This document shows, piece after piece, positions 1-9,205 of a stretch of 64,000 bases of DNA; position 1 is the first letter of the stretch; every line of letters begins with the position of its first letter. This DNA is from Allolobophora icterica (lineage: Eukaryota > Annelida > Clitellata > Crassiclitellata > Lumbricidae). The notes beneath the pieces were generated by a model that searched no databases, had not been told where the DNA came from, and saw only the letters and a list, made by a program, of their open reading frames with translations. Position numbers and translations under genes: made by a program. The DNA lies in assembly GCA_963556255.1 (NCBI GenBank), contig OY744610.1, positions 7,725,529-7,789,528 on the forward strand. The letters are read 5' to 3'.

Positions 1-1556
1 TAACAGCAATGGTCGATGACTGCAAATGATACTGTGCCCAGGATTTTCCTACGCGTGACTTAATTATGAACGCAATGTCGATTGCGTCTGCAAACAGAAA
101 TTTTCTCTGTTTATCACCAAAGTTAATGATCTAGGACACGTCAATGGGTTTGTGTCGCATTCTGTGCTAGATTATCAGAGAAAAATGTCTATGCGCGTTC
201 TGTCGAAAACAGTTGGTGTCTGCTGATATAAGACATAACTGCTGAGCTGTGTCGTCCAATGCGAAGGCTCTACTACCCTGAGATGCCCATAAGTCTGGGC
301 GCGTCAGAGTCTCTAGCTCAGTTTACCTGGTCGACTCGCAGCAGATCTTCAAGCATCAAGATGGTTTGTATTAGGAGATTACAATTGTATACTACGACAT
401 TAATACTGCATAATAATTAGTACAATGATATACTCCGGATGCAGAGCAGATTGGGGGTACTATCAAAGGGCGATATAGCCCGTGGGTAGGTCCTCATTTA
501 ACGCCCATTCTGCGATGACCGCATCCGATAGTCTATCTTGTCTTCTTCAACGGTTAAAGGTCAAATGGCTAGGTCCGGTAGTTCTACCCACCTGTGTGGA
601 GCAGAATTTTGGCATGCAAGTTCTCGATAATTTGCGACTATCGCAGACAATCCAAGGTGTCAATGTAGGCGCTTGAATTGACGCGCGGAGGCTGCCAGTC
701 TGTGAGGACATAGGGACACTGTGTGGGTAGAACGAGGATCTTCAATTGTAACTCCTCGTGCTAACCTAGAGCGAGCTTACACCCGTAACCCCTGAGGGTC
801 TCTGTCTTGCTGTTCTCTTTGTTTCAGTTCTTGTATTGTATACATCAAAAACATACGACTGAATGCTTGTGGAACGTGAGCCCTGGGGAGCCCGAGGGGT
901 GGGCAGGTAGTGTATTTAGCGTCGGTCTTTAAAGCACGAGGCAACAGCTGATGGCCCATCTAAACCAAGGTTAATATCCAGATGATCAATTCATTATGAG
1001 GCACAAGTATTTCTAATTGTAATTGTACTTGTAAACGTAAGTGCTTATTGCTTATTTATATAGAACCGCTATAAGGAAACTCATCATAGGTGTTCCCCAC
1101 CTGATCCCATAAGGCGAAGATCGAACAGAATGGTCCTCAATCCCTTGCGATCAGCAGTAGACGCATAGAATCTAGGACCACGCATAGACTGTACACGCAT
1201 ACATAATCGATCTCCATGGAAACAGATTACGTCATAATGTATTACTTTATTGATTATATTGATAAAATTAATAGAAGCTTGTGCTTGTGTATCTATATTT
1301 AGGCCCCTATGTATGTGGACTTTTATGAAGCGCATTTTTGGAACCCCTCAAAAGCGTAAGCGGTTATCATCGTTTAGTCTAGCAGCATCAAACGAGGGCT
1401 CTATTGTTCTATTCCTTCAATTGTTTTCCCATGATAGTTCTCAGTAGGGAAGCCATTCTCAGTAGTCTATTAATTGTTCTTAGTAACTTCTATGGCGCCG
1501 ATGTTTAACGCACAAGGCATTAACCGATTGACATTAGACCCATTCACTTCCTCTCT
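1..1556. other. no recognisable feature
   Basis: I see no gene, RNA or named repeat here. The open frames are short and show no family motif. The pyrimidine-rich satellite starts at about 1550. Confidence 0.5.
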
Positions 1557-2340
1557 GTCTGTGTCTCTCTGTAGCTCTGTCTCTCTATCGCTGCCTCTCT
1601 GTCTCTTTATCTGTCTCTCTGTCTCTGTCTCTTTATCTGTCTCTCTGTCTCTGTCTCTTTATCTGTCTCTCTGTCTCTGTCTCTTTATCTGTCTCTCTGT
1701 CTCTGTCTCTTTATCTGTCTCTCTGTCTCTGTCTCTTTATCTGTCTCTGTCGCTGCCTCTCTGTCTCTTAATCTGTCTCTGTCTCTTTATCTGTCTCTCT
1801 GTCTCTTTATCTGTCTCTCTGTCTCTGTCTCTTTATCTGTCTCTGTCGCTGCCTCTCTGTCTCTTAATCTGTCTCTGTCTCTTTATCTGTCTCTCTGTCT
1901 CTTTATCTGTCTCTCTGTCTCTGTCTCTCTGTAGCTCTGTCTCTCTGTCTCTGTCTCTTTATCTGTCTCTCTGTCTCTGTCTCTTTATCTGTCTCTCTGT
2001 CTCTGTCTCTTATCTGTCTCTCTGTCTCTGTCCCTCTATCTCTCTGCCTCCCTGTTTCTCTTTCTCTTTATCCGTTTCTATCTCTCTGTTTCTATGTCTC
2101 AGTATCTGTCGGTCTCTGTCTCTTTATATCTGTCGCTCTGCCTCTGTGTCTCTGTCTTTCTGTCTCTGTCTCTCTGTCAGTCTATCTCTCTGTCTCTATG
2201 TCTCTGTCTCTGTATCTCTGTCGCTCTGTTTCAATGTCTCTGTCTCTGTCTCTTTACCTGTCTTTGCCTCTATCTCTCTGTCTCTCTGCCTTTATGCCTT
2301 TGTGTCTGTCTGTGTTTGTCTGTGTGTCTCTATCTCTCTG
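1550..2340. repeat. degenerate TCTCTG pyrimidine satellite
   Basis: Nearly 800 bases of C/T-rich sequence are built from TCTCTG and CTGTCTCTTTATCTGT words. Longer blocks recur, for example the CTGTCGCTGCCTCTCTGTC block near 1750 and again near 1845. The long Ser/Leu/Val open frame across it is a by-product of the repeat. Confidence 0.95.
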
Positions 2341-2342
2341 TA

Positions 2343-2413
<71 letters not shown>

Positions 2414-2445
2414 ACATATATATATATCAGCTTCTGTCTGATATA
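2341..2445. repeat. (AT)n microsatellite
   Basis: About 85 bases of pure TA dinucleotide are followed by a slightly broken stretch. Confidence 0.97.
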
Positions 2446-2454
2446 TATATCCCA

Positions 2455-2690
2455 TATCCCATACAACAATAGCCCATGAGACCAATCCACTTCCTGTGTC
2501 TCTCTCTTTCTTATAGTAGCCATAAGAGATCTGTCCTCTTCCATTTTATACAGAACCTCTTCGTTTATTTTATGCTCAGTCCAGCTAACAATTTCCATCC
2601 TGTGCCAGAACCACATCTCAAAAGCCTCCAACCTTCTGGTATCTTCCTTTCTGATGGTCCTTGTTTCTGATCCGTACAGCATCACATTTC
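2455..2690 (-). mobile_element. non-LTR retrotransposon fragment (RT C-terminus)
   Basis: Read on the minus strand this gives LYGSETRTIRKEDTRRLEAF, then EMWFWHRMEIVSWTEHKINEEVL. These words are typical of the region after the reverse transcriptase domain of invertebrate LINEs (LYG-ETW, RRLEAFEMW-WRRM, W-D-NEEVL). Only this piece remains. It merges with the AT microsatellite downstream. Confidence 0.8.
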
Positions 2691-2734
2691 ATGTCATTGT
2701 TTTAGCCATTCTTCTGTTTTGATTCGTACACCGA

Positions 2735-3215
2735 CATTCCGCCTGCCTTTAAACTCTTCCAAAACCCAACTCATCTGGCGTGGCACCCCTCAGCAACTCC
2801 AAAAGCTTGATTTTGTGTTTCTGTCTGAAAGGTTTCCTCACTACACTTTCTCGTCCACTTTTCGTAGATAGCTCGCTTACTTTAGCTGAGCACATTTCCA
2901 ATCTCTTACTTCCACTTAAGGCGTCACCGGGCTATTCGGCGGTCTGTCTCATCCTCGACCTTCACCTCAATTGTTCATGCATTCGTGTGTTCTCGAATTG
3001 ACAATTGTAATTCTCTCCTTCCCGCACTTTGGAATCGACTTCCTCCTTCTGTCAGCAACATCATTCTCTCTTGTAGCGTTACTTCTTCTTTTTCTCACCT
3101 TAAATCCTGCTTTTCTCTCGGGGTCTCGCGCTCTGGGAACGCCTCTGAATGGTCAATACCGCGAGAGGCGCTTTATAAATGCCCATATACAATACAATAC
3201 AATACAATTCCTATC
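2735..3215 (+). mobile_element. LINE 3' end, decayed RT and tail
   Basis: The plus strand encodes pieces of a reverse transcriptase C-terminus: LNSSKTQLIWRGTPQQLQK, then DSSLTLAEHISNL, then CSRIDNCNSLLPALWNRLPPS, separated by frame breaks. The 3' end reads GAGAGGCGCTTTATAAATGC and then an ATACA-type repeat tail. The same tail recurs at 51945-52016 and, inverted, at 47010 and 61600. Confidence 0.85.
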
Positions 3216-3234
3216 GACTCCACCGAATTATCGA

Positions 3235-4150
3235 ATATACCTAACACACGGTATCACACCATTATCTCCATCACTCCATTATCTCTCTCACACCATTATC
3301 GCCATCACACCATTCATCACACCATTATGATAAAAGTATTCTTACTGTTGCTGCGAACACCTTCACATTACGCTATTTTGATATAATATTCGATCATAGG
3401 CCCTATTACTACTATCGTAATCGTAAGCTAAGCTGTAAAGCGCAAGGCACCAGAATATTTACGAAAGCTACGTCTTACCAGAGTGGTTGTCCAGAAATAT
3501 CAAGTGGAAATACGAATCCGGTTGCCTTAGAGACCAGAGAGAGGTATTGTTAACGTATTGGCAAGATACTTAAAAGAGAAGTGTCGGCAATGTAGGCCTA
3601 CTTAAAAGGCGCCATAAATATTCAGACACATACTTACTTAGATACTTTGCAATTCTCATCACAAAGTTTCCCTACAACTTACCTCCGAAAAGCACGCAAA
3701 CGAACATGCTGAAGTAACAGAATCGATCCAGTGGCTGTTTGATACAAGGAATCCCTGCGGTCAGCTCTCGACATCACACTGCGAACTACGAATTGCAGTC
3801 AGCCTGCAGGAAGCAGGCTGAAGGTTTGAGTTACGTCGGGGTTTTAATTAAAACTGGTCGTAGATTAAATTACAGGATCAACGTTCTAAACAGATTTAAT
3901 TATGGGACAACATAATGAACCACTGATGCGTGACGCAAGAATAGAACATTAAACCACAAGGAAAGGCTCACCGCGGTTGGCAAGGTATTGTGGAAATCAG
4001 AGCCTAAAACAGTCTGCTTTCTGACGAAAAGTGTGCAGCTGATATTGTCGAGTATACATGCATTTGGCTTGTCTGGAGCGTGCATTCTTTAGTATGATTT
4101 TTTGAGAGATTAGCTCAGGTCAACTACACACGATTTCATTCTAATACCTC
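3235..4150. other. short ATCACACCATT repeats, otherwise nothing seen
   Basis: From 3240 to 3330 the word ATCACACCATTAT recurs about five times with small changes. The rest of the stretch shows no gene or named element. The bases near 3410-3460 resemble LINE 3' tail words (AATCGTAA, AAAGCGC, AGGCACCAG). Confidence 0.45.
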
Positions 4151-4184
4151 TAACGTAGTGTTCACTATCCCATATTTGCCCGTA

Positions 4185-4500
4185 GGTCGCATGATGGATA
4201 TTTACATAGGCAGCCAAAGTTGCAGCTACAGAGATCAAACAAGATTCCGCTATACATCATTGACAGGTCCAGTGCGCATAATGAATATTTACACAGGCAG
4301 CCAAAGTTGCAGCTACAGAGATCAAACAAGATTCCGCTATACATCATTGACAGGCCCAGTGCGCATAATGAATATCTACACAGGCAGCCAAAGTTGCAGC
4401 TACAGAGATCAAACAAGATTCCGCTATACATCATTGACAGGCCCAGTTCGCATAATGAATATTTATTTATGCGGCCAAAGTTGTAGCTACAGCGCGCAGA
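4185..4500. repeat. 87-bp tandem repeat, about 3.5 copies
   Basis: The word GGCAGCCAAAGTTGCAGCTA starts at 4209, 4296 and 4383, with a diverged copy at about 4471. The period is therefore 87 bases (29 codons), which keeps open frames on both strands. The middle units are nearly identical and the last is degraded. I see no start context, splice sites or homology supporting a gene. Confidence 0.93.
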
Positions 4501-4524
4501 CCAGATCTGAGCAATCGCGCTAAG

Positions 4525-5160
4525 TTGGCTGGACTGCGTATTATGGTGATCAACGTACGTGCACGTATTCGCCGCTCGGAAGCATTGACTTGAAATAAGC
4601 TAACTATCGCAGCTGCTGTCTGTATGCGCCAACCTATATAAGGCAATTTCTATAGGTGAACTACAGGCGTGCTAATTCAAATCACCAGCAGCATTGAAAG
4701 AAGAATAGGCTTGATATTTTAAGGCAAATTACCTACATTCCGATAACCATGAAGATTTACGTGGATCAAATCAAGGCTTAGGAAGCTAATTTTTACCTAT
4801 GAATTTTAGTTCTTTTGTCCGCGGATTCGGCTGACATAACTTGGCAAATTTAAGAGTGTAGTTTATCACGCAAAAATCTGGACGACCTGCACACAAACAC
4901 AACAAGTGGTTCCTTCCGCACAGGATTTTGCTTGGAACAAAGTATCAGAGTCATGGGTACCAATCTGGATGACAATTCCAGAGATTTCCAGATCGTGCAA
5001 GGAATTGTTCAAATGCAACTTCAAAGGAGACTGCTCGGGAAAGCAAATCTGGAATGCTCCCCATTGTGCAAGTGCAATTGTACTTAGATAGATATATAGT
5101 TCTTGAATTATGAGAGGGTGGATGTTTATTGGAACTTTAGCATTTTTCCATTTAAAAGAC
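4525..5160. other. no recognisable feature
   Basis: No open frame with family motifs, no tandem repeat and no clear terminal inverted repeat was seen. Confidence 0.4.
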
Positions 5161-5174
5161 AGTGTCCGGTTTTA

Positions 5175-5690
5175 CAGCCGCCATATTGATTGAGACATAG
5201 ACAATTTTAGCTCCCGGCGGCCATCTTGGACGCCATCTTGAAATGATACATTAAGTGAATGAAGTATTTAACTGAATGCTGAGCAATAAACCCTACGGTT
5301 CGACACCAAAACCAGCTTTCTAGGTTGAATAGTGCTTGAGATAGAGACAATTTTAGCTCCCGGCGGCCATCTTGGACACCATCTTGAAATGATACATTAA
5401 GTAAATGAAGTTAATTTCACTGAACGCTGAGCAATAAACCCTACGGTTTGACACCAAAACCAGCTTTCTAGGTTGAATAGTGCTTGAGATATAGACAATT
5501 TTAGCTCCCGGCGGCCATCTTGGACGCCATCTTGAAATGATACATTAAGTAAATGAAGTTATTTTAACTGAATGCTGAGCAATAAACCCTACGGTTTGAC
5601 ACCAAAGCCAGCTTTCCAGGTTGAATAGTGCTTGAGATATAGACAATTTTAGCTCCTGGCAGCCATCTTGGACACCGTCTTGAATTTTTA
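5175..5690. repeat. 148-bp tandem repeat with CCATCTTG motifs
   Basis: A unit of about 148 bases repeats from 5200, 5348, 5496 and 5644. Each unit begins ACAATTTTAGCTCCCGGCGG, continues with CCATCTTGG and CCATCTTGAA, and contains GAGCAATAAACCCTACGG. The fourth copy is partial. The CGGCCATCTTGG words match the general YY1-type binding consensus, but whether any protein binds is unknown. Confidence 0.93.
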
Positions 5691-5699
5691 CGTTTTACA

Positions 5700-6185
5700 T
5701 GAGAATGCCTCAAATTTCAGGGGGCACCCCTTCTAACATTAATTAGTAGACCCTGACAGATCATCCTGCCAAATTTGGTGCTTTTATCCGCCGTGTAACG
5801 TTAACCTTGAAATTCAGCGCTAAGCCACCTCACTACTGTCATTTCGTCGCCTGGGTATAAAGCTAATCTACTTTGAGGTCTTTGTTAACGACTTCTCTTG
5901 TTCTCCACTTGAGCGTCTATTGAATTCAGTTATGATACGAGTACACTCACACGTTGATCTACATTGTAGGCCTCTAGGTGGGAATATCAGGCGGCGAGAG
6001 GAAGGATTAGCTATCCACCTTGCGTGCAAAATATAAGAAATATGTAGGTGCTAGCATTTCAAACCGAGAGTACTTTATAGACGAGCATTGCCCTTTGTTG
6101 ATCCGATTGAATGTTTATTTCCCTTTCGTTTCGTAACTTGTTTTGTCCCTGGTTGCGGTATGACAACCAGTTTACTCAATAAACG
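5700..6185. other. no recognisable feature
   Basis: Unique-looking sequence with no gene or repeat that I can support. Confidence 0.4.
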
Positions 6186-6188
6186 AAT

Positions 6189-6397
6189 ATACATACATAC
6201 ATACATACATACATACATACATACATACATACATACATACATACATACATACATACATACATACATACATACATACATACATACATACATACATACATAC
6301 ATACATACATACATACATACATACATACATACATACATACATACATACATACATACATACATACATACATACATACATACATACATACATACATACA
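6189..6397. repeat. (ATAC)n microsatellite
   Basis: About 205 bases of uninterrupted ATAC/CATA tetranucleotide. The Met-Tyr-Val-Cys and Ile-His-Thr-Tyr frames over it are repeat shadows. Confidence 0.98.
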
Positions 6398-6559
6398 ATG
6401 CTGATTTTCTATAGGTTGTCTCAAGAACTTTTCGGGGACATTTTTATGCTTTGATTCTTAACAAAACATTTTTAATTATCTCTAACATAAGTAACTTTAA
6501 AATTTTATTTTATTTCGGACGCGCATTTGTTTAATATTGCCTGAGTTGCTACTGGCACA

Positions 6560-7062
6560 ATGACAGTTTGTGCTGATGAAGAGAGAACAGAGCGTTCCAC
6601 CTTCTGAATCATCATCAACTGATACACGCATCCCCAGATTTGGCCAGGTTTCTCTTTATATGCAGGATGTTCTGCGCTGGCTTCCTTTCCTGCTGCGGAT
6701 CGCCTACAGGTTCTCTGCACTGGTTAGGCGTTGTCTGGAGGGACTCCTCCACCCCATACCTGCAGGAGTTGGGTCGCCCTACCTCGGGGGTCTTGCGGCG
6801 ATCTGATCTTAGCTTGGCTGACCAGACCGAGCTCTTCGTCCCCCGCACGCGGACAGCCATTATGCAGCGCCGTTCTTTTCCGGTCGCTGGCTCCGCAACG
6901 TGGATTGGCCTTCATGTAGCACTCCGCCTGGTCCCTATGACTCACTCTACCTCGTTTCTTACAAACTTGAAAACAACTCTCTTTAGCCGTGGTTGGACTA
7001 GGAGCGGTCCTGAGTAGATCACCTTGAAGGGGCGCTATATAAAACCTCCTTAATTAATAATA
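6560..7062 (+). mobile_element. CR1/L2-type LINE 3' end
   Basis: Frames on the plus strand give ALVRRCLEGLLHP, then PYLQELGRPTSGVLRRSD, then LFVPRTRTAIMQRRSFPVAG and LTNLKTTLFSRG. This is the usual C-terminal series of a LINE reverse transcriptase (PRTRT, MQ-R-F, G-WN, LKT-LF). One frameshift separates the first block from the rest. The 3' end GGGGCGCTATATAAAACCTCC runs into the TAA repeat, which probably grew from its tail. Confidence 0.88.
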
Positions 7063-7083
7063 ATAATAATAATAATAATAATT

Positions 7084-7165
<82 letters not shown>

Positions 7166-7175
7166 CAACAATAAA
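7055..7175. repeat. (TAA)n microsatellite
   Basis: About 110 bases of AAT trinucleotide directly follow the LINE 3' end. Confidence 0.97.
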
Positions 7176-7207
7176 ATAAAACATTGAGTTGACTTGATTG
7201 AAAATGA

Positions 7208-7846
7208 TTGTCTAGAACTGCAAACATCAATTGCACTTCACGCCCACCATGTATCACCATTGATTGTTCGCAAATCTGGGTTGACGTAAATACCGAACAT
7301 GAACATTTGAACCTTAGGTTACCAAACGAATCACTAACGACGAGAGTGTACCAAAAGCGATTGGGAGAAATCAATGCAACTCGTCGTTATGGTGTTAAAC
7401 AAACAGGTGACATCAAGGAATTTATTCGCTACCATTGTGTATGTTTTAAGTTTTGTAAGTCGTGGCTGCAACTCATTGGAATAAGATCCACGAAAGATTT
7501 CCACCAGTTTGCACCTCTCCATTCTCACGTCTATCGACCTCAGTCCTGCCCCGATGTGGCTCTCCTCTGCACCATTTTACTCGAGACTGAGAACCAAGTG
7601 TTTCAAGATATCTTAACCTGGTTCAGTCCTACGTCATACTATCATCGCCATCCCCAGCAATTTCCACAGTTACGTTATGCCGTTTTCTTGGAATTACTTC
7701 AGGGTTTTCATTTGACTCTAAGCCCGACCAAGGAACCTGTCTTCTGCCGACTTCATTTGGAATCGTCTGCTTGGGTGTCGATTAGAAATTTCAAAAGTTT
7801 ATATTCATTTTACGTAGCAATAAAATTGATATCTAAAATTTCTTGA
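7208..7846 (+). other. 212-codon open frame, probably not a gene
   Basis: This is the longest open frame in non-repetitive sequence upstream of gene 1. It has no family motif that I recognise. From about 7330 onward the DNA has a second copy at 25725-27050. There the same reading frame carries small frameshifting indels, for example 7 extra bases near 26720, and the stop-containing word TCTTCGCCTAACTTCC. That argues against selection on the frame. An AATAAA at about 7818 near the end could be chance or could mark an old transcript end. Confidence 0.2.
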
Positions 7847-8660
7847 GTTATTTAGTTGTACTTCTATTATCCGTTAGTAAAGTTGTATATCTTCAAGTGC
7901 ATGGCCATAAATAATGGCAAGTCGGAAACAATAACATCCACAGTGTTTTGATTATACCAAGATATTATAAACCGACTGAACTCTATTCAATAATCAAAAA
8001 TTACTTTCAAGATTGTAACATTTAGAGTTCATTGCTAACAGCGGAGATGTACTGAAAGTCCAATCCCATGTCATTACCATAACTTTATTCAATATGATCC
8101 TGAAATAGAAAGTCGATAGTGTAATAAAGTCTAAGTGAGCAAACTGGTGAGCACTGAGTTGACAGAAGTAGAAAAAACAAAGACCACGGCATTTAGCGCT
8201 CAATGGAAAGTGCTAGTTACTCGGAAAACAGAATACTGAGAAATAAAGTTGTGACTCAATATCACATACACCGCTCATACTAATACCAAGGGAGAAAGCT
8301 ACCCGCGTAAATTCGAACTATCCACGAAGAGCCATATGTGTTTGCACCACAAGAACACCATTATAGACCTAACATTACTTTGAGACTATTCTCCACGGTC
8401 TCTTCTAATTTCTGTCATTTTGAATGTCTTCTGTGAAAAATTAATGAAGTCGGCAACACTTCTTGACCATTGCTGCCTCATGGCTAGCTTAAGGGTCTGC
8501 TGTTCTTCTCCTAGGGTTTTAGTTGAGACAAATGGAAAGGCACCAGATAGAAATCAAAACTGTACCTGGATAAACAATCCTCTGCTGTTTTTCTGTTTTA
8601 TTATTTTGAACGCCTTAAGCATCAACATTTCGCACAAGTGGCATAAATTAAACGCGTGAG
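7340..8660. repeat. segmental duplication copy A (upstream of gene 1)
   Basis: The sequence from ACGACGAGAGTGTACCAAAAG (about 7340) to the gene 1 promoter is repeated upstream of gene 2, from 25725 to about 33240. The second copy is in the same order but broken by insertions at 25930-26710, 27262-29171 and 30885-32570, and by further rearrangement at 29250-30840. Copy A keeps the empty sites of the 27262 and 30885 insertions near 8055 and 8325. Confidence 0.85.
8435..8520 (+). mobile_element. SINE tail fragment upstream of gene 1
   Basis: The bases from ATGAAGTCGGCAACACTTC through CATGGCTAGCTTAAGGG to CTGCTGTTCTTCTCC match the tail half of the tRNA-derived SINE at 41845-42150. The orthologous fragment upstream of gene 2 (about 32680-32745) has expanded into a long TTC array. 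Confidence 0.7.
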
Positions 8661-8689
8661 CGGCTGTCGTATGAAAATAACGTTGACGA

Positions 8690-8775
8690 CGTCTGATATA
8701 TAAATGGGTGCAACGAGCACTAGACATCTTTCAACAGAAGAATTTCATCAGCTGCAGACTCGACACAGACATACG
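8690..8775 (+). promoter_or_regulatory. gene 1 core promoter and 5' UTR
   Basis: TATATAAA lies at 8697-8704, followed by TGGGTGCAACGAGCA, and the ATG is 72 bases further on. The same TATA block, GGGTGC word and 5' UTR words (AGACATCTT, AGCTGCAGA, TCGACACAGACATACGATGG) precede all four genes. As in gene 2, the upstream flank reads ATAACGTTGACGAC(G/A)TCTGA. Genes 3 and 4 have ATGCTAAT and CTTTATC here instead. Confidence 0.8.
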
Positions 8776-9147
8776 ATGGCAGATACGCAGCTCAAGTTCT
8801 TTCTGTTGTGTCTTTGCATTCTAGTTCTGCAAACGACAAAAGGTGAGTCGTCGACATAATACTCCATACATATCCAATGTTTAGTCAAATTGAATAAAAA
8901 AATTATTAATGAATAATAAATGTCTTAACTTACCCAAAATGTCTATGGTCTGAAGAAAACTTGAAATTTGCTTTTCGCTTTATAACTAAAAAGGGCAGTA
9001 AGATGCAGAGAAGGAGGAGGAGGAAGAAGAAGAAGGAAAGAAGAAGAAGAATAAGAAGAATAAGAAGAAGAAGAAGAACAAGAACAAGAAGAAGAAGAAG
9101 AAGAAGAAGAGGGAGAAGAAGAAGATGATGATGATGAAGATGATGAA

Positions 9148-9205
<58 letters not shown>

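Noticed and set aside
1474..2472. 332-codon plus-strand open frame rich in Ser, Leu and Val
   Set aside because: Produced by the TCTCTG satellite and AT microsatellite; no start context, splice sites or complexity.
6075..6414. Open frames of Met-Tyr-Val-Cys and Ile-His-Thr-Tyr repeats
   Set aside because: All frames of an ATAC tetranucleotide are open; they carry no information. The same holds at 16801-17119 and 17418-17789.
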